Source: Batrachochytrium dendrobatidis JAM81 (Eukaryota; Chytridiomycota; Chytridiomycetes; Rhizophydiales). From it: a stretch of DNA of 64,000 nucleotides. This document shows positions 1-13,146 of this stretch, piece by piece (position 1 is the stretch's first letter; each line of letters opens with the position of its first letter). The DNA lies in assembly GCF_000203795.2 (NCBI RefSeq), contig NW_006281099.1, positions 3,560,532 to 3,624,531 of the forward strand, in the 5' to 3' direction. A program made the position numbers and the translations under genes. Under the pieces are notes generated by a model. It worked only from the letters and a program-made list of their open reading frames with translations. It was not told the DNA's origin and did no database searches.

Positions 1-311
1 TGTGTTAATTTGGATAGCAGCCAACTTGACAGTATATTCATGAGCAGACAAGTCCAGACTGGCTTGAACTAAAACGAAAGCTTATTGACTTGAAGCGACA
101 GTGCAAAAAGATACGCATTTCCAGGAATCTTAAATGGTCAAACCATCCAAACCATGATTGAGACAGTTGATGGACAGGAATGGCAAGTCTCAGACTACCA
201 GCTGACAGCCAGTGAAAATGGACGAACACTCGAGCCAGCGAATGCGCGTTGTCGACCTGACCAATTCTTGGATTCAACCACTTGACCAACTTTGCAACAT
301 ACAGACTTCTC
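1..311. other. Upstream region of NOT3
   Basis: No coding exon could be supported here. It lies directly upstream of the proposed NOT3 start at 312, so it probably holds that gene's promoter and 5' UTR. Short open frames on both strands have no recognisable domain. Confidence 0.4.
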
Positions 312-3300
312 ATGGCTGCGAGAAAACTACAAGGTCAATTGTACTCGACTGGCATGCACTTGTATTCATCTCTACAGGAAATCCCACTTATTTCCTTTGC
401 ATAGGATTCGCATCAACCACTGGATTGGTGAAATAAACATATGGCTGTCTAGAACTTGTTGGAATGCATGGCATTTCTTATAAACCACCTTTGACTGTAA
501 TAAGAAAATGATTCTTATTGACAAGTTTAGAGCATTCTCATTAGAACAGTCTTATTCTTTCTAGGTTTATCTAGCACTTGCTAAAACAATTCTTTGGAAC
601 CATCCCTTGCTTGATCCATTGTCAAACAGCATTTTGCTGACTACAGCCGGCCACTGCACACATCATATGATGTGTTCTTGTAGAATCTCATCATCTAGTC
701 AAACCTCCATCACTATGCATCAAACTACATTCAGCATCGTTTGTCTATTTCAATGTCAACTTGGACAGATACGATTTTGTACCTGATTCTTTTTTGGTAT
801 CCTATTGATGTGTGATCAGCTGCATACTGTGAATTATACTCATTTATTGGCTTTCTAGTTAATCTGCTACCGGATGTCTAGTTATACCAAATCCCACTTA
901 CGCTCTTTTCTTGAACTCATACTGTTATTCTCAATACTTTATTAAACACAACAGCCGAGATCGAACGAACGCTCAAAAAAGTATCCGAAGGAGTCGAGAT
1001 TTTTGAGAGCATATTTGAAAAGATTTCGACTGCATCCAACCAAGCTCAAAAGGAAAAGTTTGAAGGCGATCTCAAAAAGGAAATCAAAAAACTCCAACGG
1101 TATCGTGATCAGATCAAATCATGGGCATCATCAAATGAGATCAAGGATAAGAGAGCGTTGCTTGACAACCGGAAACTGATTGAGCAGGTATTTTTTATTT
1201 AATCACTTGGTGAATCTTGATTTGTGTTTAAAATTTGAACTGTCGGCGTTTGTTCAATCAACATTCAAGATATCAATATTGTGTATTGATTGTTTTTGTA
1301 AACTTGGATATCCATTCAAAAAGTCACGCATCTAACCCTATGTGCTGCATTCATTGCTTTCATCCTATAGCAAATGGAGAAATTCAAAGCGATGGAAAAG
1401 GAACTCAAAACAAAAGCCTATTCACAGGCAGGGTTAAATGCAGCAAGTCGCATAGATCCACAGGAAAAAGAAAAGGAGGATCTTCGACAGTGGATAGCTG
1501 AAATGACCGACGAGCTTAATGTTCAAATTGATATGCTTGAAGCTGAGCTTGAAACTCTTCAAATAGCCGTTCGTAAAGCTAAAAAAGGCGACTCTTCTAA
1601 ATCTGATCGGGTTAGTAAGATTGACAAGATCATCGAGCGGCATAAGCATCATCAGACTACACTTGAGATTGTGTTGCGAATGATGGATAATGGAAATTTG
1701 AAGCTTGAAGAGGTAATCTAGCAGTGTATATTTATACTTTTTTAAAGAAACTCGGGCGACTTTGCCAAAATTTTGTTTTATGCAAATTAATAATGCTCAA
1801 ATATCGTATTTTTAGGTTGCAAGTGTTCAAGATGATGTAGCATATTATGTCGAGTCCAACCAAGATCCTGATTTTGAGGAAGATGAAGGTATATACGAAG
1901 GCTTGAATCTTGAGGAAGCAGAAGCATACGGTTTTGCAAACGAAGATGAGGACGAGGATGATTCAGATACTGGTAAACATAGTTTATGCTTGAGCTTGAC
2001 TGCCGATTTTCTGTTGTAGAGACTGTATGGCGACTAAAATAATGCATTGACTGCCTTTTCATGTCTACATTATTTGACAATCAGACACTCCAATGGTATC
2101 ACCACCTCTCAAGGAACGAGAGGTAAGTTGACATTTATAGAATGTGATTTTAGTATACGCTTGTTTGTAGTGCTGCTTGACTAAAGCTGGCGTGTTGATG
2201 AATTGTAGATCACAGTAAAGAATCATGCAAAAGATCGAGATGCTGACTCGGAAATAAAACGAAAAGGAAGTAAAAATGATCACGACGTAAAGGTATATGC
2301 TTTTTAATGATACATGTTTTGTCAGCATTTATATTTAAAATTTCATTTTTTGGTCAAAGGTTTCTTCTCCATCCAAATTAAAGGCAACGGTGTTGCCAGT
2401 GCGTGCAACAGGTATTGCTACCTTTTAGTAGTGTTGGTTTTTGCTTGAATTTGGATTGTCGTGATGTAATATCTCTAAAATTAAATTTGCTTTTCCAATA
2501 ATAAAGTCAAGGAGGATCTTGCTAAAGGATCCATGTTAAAATCGATTATACTTCCTCCTCGCCCAGCCCCAACACCCGTTCGTAGCGTAACTGGTACTGC
2601 TCTTGTTGAGGCACCTGCACCACTCTCACAGCGATACGCCGCCGCCGCTGCATCTACCACTATCCCAGATCCACACATCAAACCTTTCAAGGCAGCAGAT
2701 ACTGGAAAAGGTATTGATAGTTTATGGATTAGTATTATAGTTTGTAATGTATCATATTCATTGCTTTACCGAATATGTCTGTTTATTTTACCACGTTCTG
2801 TGTATTAAACATTAGGAATACGACAACTTACTGCAGATGTTATGGTACCAGCAGCTGCTAATTTAACAGTTGCTGGGAGTCATCAAACATCGTCATTGGC
2901 TGTTTTGGCCACTAATGTGCCTACTCATACGGAAGAGATTAACGGAAAACAGCATTCGATACACACTACTCTACCAAATGAGAACCATCCTTTGGCAGTG
3001 CAGACACTTGCACAAAAAGGATCACCTCAATCTCTTACTACAGTATCACCATCGCGAGTCACGTTCAATCTAGCCAACTCTCAATACACATCCACTTCAA
3101 CATCAATGCCTCCTTCACTTAGTCCGTCATCCAATCGCAGCCTTGTAGCTACTCCATTAGCAAGTGAGACTTTTTCCAATGATATGCTTCATCGGATAGC
3201 TCTTGACCAATCAGCAGAGTCTTCACCACCCATAATGGAAGCAATGGATAATCATTTGCCACCCATTTTGGCTGATTTGGTTGCTTCTTTTGATATTGCT

Positions 3301-4074
3301 AAAGAGCGATCGCAGCGAACTAGCAATGATGCCTATTTTTCTCGAATGGTTGAATCTAGCTTTCAATGTCTAATAGACGCTACAGACTCGGCAAAGTATG
3401 TCGAATGGACTTTGTATACTGTAATGCCATTTAACTATGTTGTACCCATCACAATGTTTACTTGACGATTTTGTTTGAATCTGACTAAACAATCAAACAT
3501 AGGTCCAAGGCATACACTGCAAAAGATCCATATCCAGTTCCAAGCTACTACCCACAGACTCCGCTGGCAACATTTGAGTCTAACCCGTTAATTTTTGAGC
3601 GGTTTGATGTGGACACACTCTTTTTCATCTTTTATTACCGTATTGGAACATACCAGCAGTAAGTTGTGCCAAATTTTAGTCTTTTTTAGTATATGCTCAA
3701 TTTTAAGATTACTTAAAGCTGGAGCAATCAGAGTTTAACTGAGTGGGTTTCAAATCACTTTTTTGATTTATTTGGATTAGATTTCTTGCAGCGCGAGAAC
3801 TCAAACGACAATCATGGCGATTTCATAAAAAATATCTAACATGGTTTCAACGGCACGAAGAGCCAAAAACCATTACAGACGAGTTTGAGCAAGGAACTTA
3901 TGTGTATTTTGACTACGAGGAGTCATGGTGTCAACGAAAAAAGACTGACTTTCGGTACGTTGAATCTGAATTAGAAAACAGCCGAGTTTATTAATATTTG
4001 GTCTGCTAATTTTTAATACTACATTGTGTAGATTTGAGTACAAATATTTGGAAGACGAGGTTCAATTGCAATAG
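312..4074 (+). CDS. NOT3: CCR4-NOT complex subunit NOT3/NOT5
   Basis: Scaffold subunit of the CCR4-NOT deadenylase, which acts in cytoplasmic mRNA decay and transcription control. Twelve exons splice in frame: 312-333, 955-1187, 1371-1712, 1816-1972, 2085-2122, 2209-2292, 2360-2411, 2507-2710, 2816-3395, 3503-3658, 3781-3954 and 4032-4074, giving 694 residues. The N-terminal Not3 coiled-coil domain is clear: [17 protein letters not shown], then [18 protein letters not shown] and [17 protein letters not shown], ending near [16 protein letters not shown]. The middle (roughly residues 240-500) is a low-complexity Ser/Thr/Pro linker. The C-terminal NOT box runs from [26 protein letters not shown] segments to the final exon [13 protein letters not shown]. 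The start was chosen because only the 22-nt exon at 312 restores the family-typical MA-x-RKLQ beginning across a 621-bp intron. The length is within the usual range. No breaks were seen. Confidence 0.93.
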
Positions 4075-4630
4075 AATTATTTTTATGTTTTTGAGTAAGA
4101 GTGGATTGGTTTAGAGTTCATACAATATAGTCACTGTGTTAGTAGATCCGGTTGAATCAAAGTTTCAATCTGTCCTAAAACCACGTGATTTGACATTCAC
4201 ATTTCACAGCTGAGATCTGGCAAGTTTGAATTTTTTCTTTCAGCGCCATCGAATCCAAAGCAAATTCAAATTGGACAACAGAACACAACCATGTTCTGCA
4301 AAGCTAGTTCCTTGTTTATTCAGCCTGTTACTATTGTCACAAGATGCCAATCTCGTGCTGCCATGCGTCTATTTTCACCTCTTTCGCGGACAAGGTGCAG
4401 TGTCTTGGAGCTGATCTTGCTCATGTATTGAACAACTATTCCATCAGATTTGATTCTTTTCCTCTCAACAATGCATAATCAATCACACCAAATGGAAAAT
4501 GTTAATTCATAGATTGAACCAAAGATCATGAGAATGGCATTGGATTAAACGATTCAGAATGTGAATGTTATTTTGGGACTCTAGTTGACACTGATCTATA
4601 CACATTACGTTGCTTTAACTGTATCACGGC

Positions 4631-4663
4631 ATGGCTTTGGACATTAACACTTGCTATACATGA
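4631..4663 (+). promoter_or_regulatory. Upstream ORF overlapping the bL12m start
   Basis: A ten-codon frame ([10 protein letters not shown]) ends with TGA inside the sequence ATGA, whose ATG is the proposed start of the bL12m gene. This stop/start overlap resembles termination-reinitiation sites. Whether the transcript begins upstream of 4631 is unknown. Confidence 0.3.
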
Positions 4664-5401
4664 ATCAATTTACTTTTTTACGATATTCATCAACTCTCAT
4701 GGCGTACAATCCCAAACGCAGCTTCATGACACGCAACATGTCCACTGAAGTGGAATCTTCTGCAAAAATTACAAAAATTGTAGATGAGATTGCTACATTG
4801 AATCTTCTCGAAACAGCAAGTTTGGTGTCTGCATTGAAGATTAAACTGAATATTCAAGACGTGGTCATGTCAGCCCCTGCTGCTGCCGCTCCTGCTGCCT
4901 CGAGTGCTGCTCCTGTAGAGGTACATGAAGGATTGATGTTATGCATAGGTTGAAACCTGACGCACTACATTTTAAATCATACAAAACGCTAATTTATGGT
5001 GTGGGCCCTTGTGTATCGGAATATATCATTTTTTTACTTGGATTGCATTTTAATTGTAGGAAAAGCCAAAGGAGAAAACCAGCTTCAAGGTAACATTGCA
5101 AAAGTTTGATCCCGCATCAAAGGCAAAGGTGATCAAGGAAATCAAAGCTATACTTCCTGGTGCCAATCTTGTCGAGGTAATCTAGCCCATCCTTGTTTGA
5201 TCAGAATTTAGATGTTGTGTTTGATATATTCTGTGCTTTTGGATTATTGCTCAATTTGACGAATATTGATGTATCGGGATTTAGGCCAAAAAGTTTGTTG
5301 AATCTGCACCAAAAACCATCAAGGAGGACGTGCCCAAAGACGAAGCAGAAAAAATCAAAGCAGTTCTCGAAACTAATGGTGCAACTGTCACCCTGGAATA
5401 A
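4660..5401 (+). CDS. MRPL12: Mitochondrial ribosomal protein bL12m (L7/L12 family)
   Basis: Stalk protein of the large mitoribosomal subunit that recruits translation GTPases. Exons 4660-4920, 5060-5176 and 5285-5401 join in phase 0 to give 164 residues. Residues 1-30 are basic and hydroxylated with no acidic residue, as expected of a mitochondrial targeting peptide. The N-terminal dimerisation domain follows ([20 protein letters not shown]), then an Ala/Pro-rich hinge, then the C-terminal domain with [20 protein letters not shown] and [20 protein letters not shown]. Those C-terminal signatures are diagnostic of L7/L12. It ends in ATVTLE as in the family. The gene lies between NOT3 and the convergent RhoGDI gene. 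Confidence 0.93.
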
Positions 5402-5789
5402 ATACACAATAGTAGATGGGTGACTGTCTAATGAGGCCTATGTATTAAAAATGTTGTGTTGGCGGTTGTTGTTTTTATACTGATTTAAAATGTTGAATTT
5501 CACGCTTTTGGATGCAATGAGTTGGTATTTAACCAGTCGCGCAAGGCATACTCGGCAATAATACAAGTGGAAGCATCAATGCAATACTAACAGTTTCATA
5601 ATGTACCAATATAAACCCCAACAAGCATAGTCAAACTCATTAGCAAATTCCAATCAAAAACTGGTCCAACGTTAATATCATTCGAGAAGGCCGAGTTTCT
5701 CAATAAGGGATCATAGGAGGGTAAAGTGAAGGCGGCCAAAAACAGCCGTATCTTAGAGTAGAATGTGAGGTGGACAGCGCAAAACAATA

Positions 5790-7485
5790 CTAATCCCAGT
5801 CTTTCTTGATCGAAAAGGTCCAGGTCCATTCAAGATGAGCCTGATTGTCATCATCCACAAATCGGCTTCGGACAGTATACTGGCCGCGTGCAAGCATGCC
5901 ACTTGGAGCCTCTTCCAGTGTAAACTATTTAAACAAGCACAAAAAATAGGATAGTTTAGTAATAAGGAAAATCGCAGTTTTACTTGACAGTCTATTCTGC
6001 AAGATTGTGCCAAGCAATCAAAACCAACCTTTTTGGTATAGGGCTCTATAGATTCCATACATCAAAACAGCATAGTATAACAAATTAGTCTAGTGAACAA
6101 TCATTCCAAACAATATCAAGTATGACACAGAATTTACCAGCAGATGGGCCATATGAGCCAACCATTTCTTCAGTCTTGTCCACTAAAAGCAATGCAAAGT
6201 AGATTCAGGTCAGTCGATTGCTGATACTCAATATGCAGCAACAAGGCTAGAGTCATTTACCTCGAAGAGGGCCACGCTTGACAACATGGAGATATTTCAG
6301 ACCAGAAACAACATCGTGTTGAATTCTAAGTTTATAAACAATCAATATTATGCCAATTAGAACCTGTTAGAATTGAGCCTTTTAAATCGATTAGCAAGAT
6401 AAAAGCACAATCAGATCTCTTACTTGAAAGTCACTTTGAGGCGATACTCGACACCTTCTTTGATTGTAAGAACATTGGTTTCAAGAGCCTTGATTGCCTC
6501 TAAAATGATTGAATTTGCAGGCAAGCGTTATTTCAAAACACCATGTTACACCAATCCAAAGTTTTGATAATAAAAAATTATACTATCAAGCATCGACATA
6601 TAGACTTACCAGGAGTTGATAGATCAATGGAAACATCTGGACGACCCTCGACTTCGAGTGCCAATGCAAGAACAATTACTTTTCTTGGATCCGTTCCAGG
6701 TGGCAATGCTGTGAAATTGAGAGGTTAAAGCAAGTATATTAATACCATGCAAACAATATTTTACCAGACTTATTTTACAGGCGTTCAAGATTAGAGTCGA
6801 CTTACATTTAGAAGCACCGACACCAAGCGACTCTTTCCATTTTTTGAGTGATTCTATACGAAACAATGCATTAGATGTTGAAACCAAAACAAGTTGGTAC
6901 ATTTCCCAAACCACCCAATAGATGTTGCTAATAAATAAAAACAGCTCAATGGGCTTATTAAATAAACTCTTAACCCCGATTGGGCGTACAGCAAGCTGTA
7001 CTGTTAATTTAGGCGTGTCATGAGAAAAGCAATAGCTGACAAAGGTGGCGAGATAAAATGTAGGACAAAAGTATCTAGATACAAGTGGTTTAGGAATAAA
7101 TGATTACAAAAGTCTGGACAAAAGAGCAGCAAGGTTTGCAGCTACTTTGCATGAAACACAAGCTATTGGTCAAACCATCAAGACACTGTTTAGCATAGGA
7201 TATTTGAAAATGAAAAAAACACATATTGAGATCTCTACATTATCATCATTGACTAGGATTCAGCCCAATAACAAAGAGTGCAGCAGGACATCCAAGTGGT
7301 TGGTATGAAGTTGGTCCGTTCATTAGATCCACTATGAGAGATTAAAAGTAAACCATATAACAACTCTTACCATCCTCGGCATCCAACTGAGCCAACTCTT
7401 CTAAAGTCTTTTTTTCACCGACCTTGTAACCAGCAGTGGTGGAAGGGGCCAAATCATCGTCGTTGTGAGTCTCGTTATCAGTCAT
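5790..7485 (-). CDS. RDI1: Rho GDP-dissociation inhibitor
   Basis: Cytosolic chaperone that extracts prenylated Rho GTPases from membranes and holds them GDP-bound. Eight minus-strand exons (7485-7371, 6853-6806, 6708-6610, 6499-6424, 6325-6261, 6182-6138, 6045-6029, 5924-5790) give 199 residues, a standard length. The N-terminal regulatory arm is acidic ([20 protein letters not shown]), followed by [11 protein letters not shown], the family's helix. The immunoglobulin-like lipid-binding domain shows [38 protein letters not shown] and [13 protein letters not shown], and it ends [11 protein letters not shown]. Exon 7 is only 17 nt. Intron 1 is unusually long (517 bp). The gene converges on bL12m and is divergent from CDT1, with about 290 bp between the two starts. 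Confidence 0.95.
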
Positions 7486-7771
7486 TTGATGCCGGGGTGT
7501 TTGAAAGTTGAATGTCAAAATCGAACAATTCTTTTATTCCAAATCCAATCGAATGTCAGGGTTAGTAACAATCTCACCAACTTGAATATAAAAACAGTCT
7601 GCTATTCTTACAAGAGTTGATTGAATGCAACAATCAAAGAACTTGTTTTTATGTTTTATTGCTGTTCTACAATTTTATTATTACTCTACGATTTTATTAT
7701 TACTACTGCAGTGGATTCGAATAAAAATTTGATTTGTGATTTCCAACTCTGTAACTTTAAATTCAACAGTA

Positions 7772-10700
7772 ATGTCAGCTCGTTCTAATGCCAATGGGAG
7801 AAGAGCAAGTTATTTAAAAAGACTGCCAGAAACCACTCCTTCTGTCACTTCCTTCTTGCAACGTTCTAAAAAAACTGCCAATTCTTTCATAGATGGCCAT
7901 GATATGGCTAATCCTGTCAAAACCGCTTTGCTCTTGTCCGACTTGTCCGCAACTACCGTTACTAAAACTCCTCAAAAGGTGTAAACTCGTTTTGATGCTA
8001 ATTGTTGTGAATATACTACATCTTTAAATATGAATACGACTGAGTCTATACAAAGATTAGAACTGGCTTATCAGGTCTTATTAACTCTTGTGAATATACT
8101 GCAATTCAATAGCAAAAAAATGGGTCTGTTATAACCCCTTCCAAATGCTCTTTGGACGACTCTGTGGTGATCTTACGTTCTGCCAAACGGCCTTGTCTTT
8201 CTAAACAAACTGTAAGTCTAGGCTAATGCCACTCTAGCTGGTACAAACTAATTTTTCCTTGGATCTTGAATTAACTTTGATATATGCTACTATAAATAAT
8301 ATCAATTATTAGGAAACCAGTACAGATAAACTACTCTCGCCTGCTCTTTATTCCTCAAAATCAAATCTAGTTCAGACCACTCTGCATTTACCAGATCTAT
8401 CCACAACATCTTCTCCTTATACTCAAGCAGATCTGCAATCTCTAGACCCAGTCCCTGATGATGCATCACCAATATCCTCCATCCTTGATAGTTCTGCTAT
8501 TGCTTCGACTTTTGAAACAACCTCTAGGTATTCATCATCTGTTTCAGATGCATCGTTGAAAGAAGTAGCAAAAGAATCTGATCCAGTCGTGGAGGATAAA
8601 GCACATCTAGAACAGCATGCTCAAAAGAATAATATAAATTTAAAACGGAAACACACAGAACAGATATTGGATGAGGCTGATACCATTTTAAGCAGCTCAT
8701 CCAACACGTGTCTGCCGTCTACTCCCATGCCTATTGACGCTATTAACATGCCGGCTTTAGAAACTATTGAGCCAGATCGTTCAGCTTTAATTGGAAAAAA
8801 TATTTCAGTCACTTTACCTACTGAGAAACCTCCAATCAAGGTTGCTGCATATATTAAATATAAACACCTTATCAATGGCACTAGTTCTGCTTTGGATACT
8901 CCGAGTAAACCCGCAGTGATTCATCGTCGCGAACTTCCTTCTCATCTAGAGTTGCTTCAAAAAACTTTTGAAGCACTTGAAAAAGTGCATGATTTTACTA
9001 CTGCTCGCGACCAACGATGTATCTATCACAAAATTCGCAGGGCAGTGGAGAACTATAGCAACAGGTAAAGCATAATGATATTGTACATTGGCTAAGCTAT
9101 ACGTAATCTACAGTTGTTATAACTGCATCAAAATCAACTGATACAGTACTTGCCAAATACTTTTAAACACAACTTGTTTCAATTTTAGATCATTTGAGCT
9201 TTCCCATTTGGCTCAAATTATGTATATATACCCAGAGGCATACAATCTTCAAGCTGTTAGAACTGTGCATGATGGCGCGTCAGTATCTTCAATATTAATT
9301 GAGTCTTCTAAAGCTTCCCATGATGCAAACCAATCTATTTTTGAAGCTCTAGTTCAGCCTTCAAAAAACATTGCAAATTCAATGCATTTGCCTCCATGTA
9401 TTCAGGGAAAACAACAAGAAAATACCCCTTTATCCGTGTCTCGTCGTACCATATGCCCTGAAACTCGATCGATTGATGACTTTTCAACACACAAGCGACT
9501 AATCATGGCTGCGTCTATGCTGGAGTCACGTCTTCTTACATTTCGACGACGTTTAGAAGACTGGGTTGATACAACACATAATGTAAATGCTTATTGAACA
9601 ACCATGGTTTAATTGATCAATCAAAAATATGCTTAGTTATAGTTTCTTTTATGTTAGGCCTTTTTGGATGCAGATCCTAGACGCAAAATAGAGATGGAGG
9701 GATTGTGCGGAATACCACAATGGCATTCTCAATTTGATTTATCAACAGTTCCAGAATTGCCAATGGCTGCTCTTCCTGAACCTGAACTGACTCATTTTCA
9801 AAAACTCTGGAAAAAAAGAGGCGGTTGTGATATGCCTGGAGTTGTAAGTGAACCACGCTATATTCTATAACCAGTTCCAAATCAATCTCTTTACATATAA
9901 TGCCTAATGTATGCTTTGTTTTTGTAGGCAACCTCACTGACTGGTGCATCGTTTCAAGGATTGAATGAACAGTTGGCAAAAAAGCTTGCTCAAAAAATCA
10001 AGGCTCACTCTGAAACTACCGAAAAAAAGGAATTGGGGTCAAAAACATCCATTGATACACCCAATTATTCTGAATTGTCGTTGGCTTCAAACGATCCATC
10101 TGAAACAGTAGAGTCGAATAATGGCACTCCAACAAAGAAAATCTCTCGTGCGGCAGCTATTGTTCTCAAGGTACAACTGCCAACAATACTTTAATCTTTC
10201 TTGACGTGCTCAAGTATACTGACGTGTTTATTCCGTTGTTGAACTGCATTATTAATCTGATTTAGCTCAAGGAAAAAAACAGACTCAAAGCTGAAAAAGA
10301 AAAGGCTAACCCGACACCATCAGCTGAAACCATTAAACGGATTGAGATGTTGAAGCGTCTACCTAGTATTGCTCAAGCCCTTAACATGTAAGGTTTTTGG
10401 TGTCGATACAGTACAGTTATATTTGATTTATTAGTATTGTTGTAAAGTCGACTAATTTTGAGCATATTGAACGTGTTTATCCAAATTGATTCAGACATTA
10501 CTCTAGTACTAAAAAAGTTGCTATGCCACTTCCAATGGCATTATCGTATCTCACTGATGGATTTGCACACCACAACCTTTCGGCCAGTAAGTGCATTTGA
10601 GTTGTAATGTTCACAAGCATTTACATTACTGACAAATGGATTATATCATGGTGTGTATACTATAGATGACATATATGACCATGTCATGTTACTTGTAGAT

Positions 10701-10856
10701 GTGGCTCCTAATTTCTGCCAGATCGTTGTATCTGAAGGTAAACAGGTTTTGAAGTTGCTTACAACCCATAAGCCAATGGAAGTTGTTCGTGAAGCGATTC
10801 GCAATGTAGATAGTAATAAGAGTAAGATTTTGAATGTGCCGAGCATTTCAAAATAA
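7772..10856 (+). CDS. CDT1: CDT1-like DNA replication licensing factor
   Basis: Probable Cdt1, the nuclear factor that loads MCM2-7 onto origins with ORC and Cdc6. Nine exons (7772-7978, 8113-8211, 8313-9064, 9189-9582, 9658-9843, 9928-10170, 10266-10387, 10495-10586, 10666-10856) splice in frame to 761 residues. The N-terminal 230 residues are Ser/Thr-rich and disordered, and carry a PIP-degron-like run near residue 25 (TPSVTSFLQRSKK). The central winged-helix region starts with ELPSHLELLQKTFEALEKVH and continues through SFELSHLAQIMYIYPEAYNL, which is the most recognisable Cdt1 segment. A C-terminal helical part (DDIYDHVMLLVDVAPNFCQI) fits the Cdt1 C-terminal winged helix. The call rests on pattern recognition in a fast-evolving family. 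The last 19 bases lie inside the left arm of the 3.2 kb inverted repeat. Confidence 0.75.
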
Positions 10857-11203
10857 AGAGTCGAATCAATCTATGGATTAACCGAGTTTGAATTGATCAA
10901 ATTGATTGTATTTTCAGATAAGCTTTAATTAGCCTCTGCAGAGGATATCGAGCCATTCAAAAACAGTAGAATTTGTCATGCAAAAGTCAACGAGTCCAGT
11001 TATATGCATCTCGACTTGATTATTGCAAGAGTATCAAACGAGATACAAGATGGTTATAAAACCACAACTTGTAGTTTTATATCAAGCATGAAACCATTGT
11101 TGAGCCATACATACGAATGCACAATCCTGATAAGAATGACAATCAGATTCATCAAGCCATACTTGCCACAATTCATTATTGAAACCATCTACAATAGAGC
11201 AAT

Positions 11204-13068
11204 ATGACATGGACACATCAGCTAGCAGCACATTTAGGAATAGAATCTGGCATACTTGCAACATGCATGGTTCTACTAGGGAATATCCTACTGGCACCAC
11301 TCTACGGCCATCTCAAACACCCAGTCGCTTGTCATATCATGTCGATTGCAGTGACCAGCCTAACCTACTCGATACTCTTTGGGTTTGCGGGGTTTGTGCA
11401 ACTGACAGCATTGGCACTAGTGTGTTATGCCATCATGGCCACTGTGCGCTGTGCATACACCTCGCCAATATTAGTTGGGACGGTTAGTATGGCTGTCTTG
11501 TGCTTACAGTTGAGTCCAATCGATGCCAATGAGATCCGAAAGTGTCTTTGCTGCCAGTGCTGAATGCATGCTCACCCACTGCTATACACAATCATATTAC
11601 CAATAGCCACATTTACAACCAGTGGATCATGAACAAAACAGCATATATCGATGCTACAGTTCCACTGATGATGCTGGTGATGCGTCAGATCACTCTTGCA
11701 TGGCAGATCCACGATGGAACGCTTCCTGACCATGTAAGTGACCGTCGTTACGAGTCAATGTGTGTATGATCGTAGCCTTCCAACTCCGTCTTATACAGCT
11801 TGTAAGATGATTAGCAAGGAACGCAGTCGCAGAGCAATCGTTGATATGCCTTCCATACTTGAATACCTTGGCTTTCTGTACTTCTTTCCAGCATTTCTTA
11901 TTGGCCCTGCATTCTCGTTTGTAGAATACAACAACTATCTGCATCGTCGAGTGAGTATTGGCAGTGTGCAACAGCATGTCATCCGATTGAGATCTGACTA
12001 ATAGTGTCTCTTGTTGATCCAGGGCGAATTCAAGACTATTCCAAATCCATATGTTCCAGCCATGGAGTGTCTTTCGTCTACGTTTATTCCACTGTTCATT
12101 GTAATTCAAGGCAGTCCACACTTTTCTCCATCGAGACTGTTGGATTCTGTCTTGTTACAAGAAAAAACGTTTCTGCAGCTGTAAGTCGTACCAATGCAGT
12201 TGTGGTTGATGCACGAGTCTGACCCTGTTGATGTATTTAATATGGCAGAGTCAAGTTTATACTACTCTGTGGTCTTGTGTGTAGATGTGTGTTTTATATT
12301 GCGTGGAAACTGTCGGAAACTGCTTGTATCTACACCGGGTTCGGATTTAACGGATACAACGAGAATGGATATGCCACATGGGATCGTGTCGACAACTGTG
12401 ACATGGTCCGGATCGAGTTGGCAGGCAATATTCGTGAGTTGGTGTCAGTCTGGAACATGCAGACAGCAGTATGGTTGAAAAGGGACGTGTATGGACGATT
12501 GACAGATTTAGGATTTGATAAACAGACAGCAACTACCATTACGTTTTTTATCAGTGCGTTTTGGCATGGTGTTCATATCGGTAAGACATTCATCTGCAAA
12601 CCATCAGAGACGATACGTGTGTTGTTGAATAGAGATTGCTGATCCAACACATGTATGCGATATATAGGTTACTATATTACGTTCATGTCGGGGTCAGTCG
12701 TCACCATAATTGCACGACATATCCGGCGTCATATTCGACCTATTTTTGCTAATGAGCATTCACTTTGGCATTGGTTGAAACCAGTCTACGATGTAACGGG
12801 AATTGTAGCAACACAACTGACGACTGTTTATATTGTGATTCCGTTTCTGGTCCGAGATATTTGGCAGTGTTTTTTGATATACCGAGCCTTGTACTTTTTT
12901 GTGCATGTTGGAATAGTAGTGCTGTATGTGGCTTTTGAAACAAAACTGGGTCGTGCAGGATTGGCACACATGGGCATATCAGTCAATGATCCGATCAAGT
13001 TTGAGACAACGAGTGAATCTGGTCCAGTGACGGATCCAGTCAAGGCTGTGCGTCAAAAGAATTGCTGA
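11204..13068 (+). CDS. MBOAT-family lysophospholipid acyltransferase, copy 1
   Basis: Multi-pass ER membrane enzyme of the ALE1/LPCAT3/MBOAT1-2 group, which re-acylates lysophospholipids using acyl-CoA. The start MTWTHQLAAHLGIESG is followed by several hydrophobic segments. Later exons show SILEYLGFLYFFPAFLIGPA, the active-site Asn region WNMQTAVWLKRDVYGR and the catalytic His motif FFISAFWHGVHIG, followed by YYITFMSG and a last hydrophobic segment near HVGIVVLYVAFET. The last exon is about 12667-13068. I could not settle every intron between 11480 and 12280, where the frame changes several times, so only the outer limits are given. The second copy at 37762-39626 differs by scattered substitutions (for example GIVATQ versus GIVTTQ). 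Both copies look potentially functional. Confidence 0.85.
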
Positions 13069-13078
13069 TGGATATCCA

Positions 13079-13146
13079 AACGATTGTTCAAACGATTGTT
13101 TAGTGGACTGTTCAACTGACTGTTCAAATGACTGTTTAGTAAACTG
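13079..13146. repeat. 12-bp degenerate minisatellite
   Basis: About five and a half imperfect copies of a unit like CGATTGTTCAAA / TGACTGTTTAGT follow the MBOAT stop codon. The same array occurs inverted near 37680-37750 in the other arm. Confidence 0.7.
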
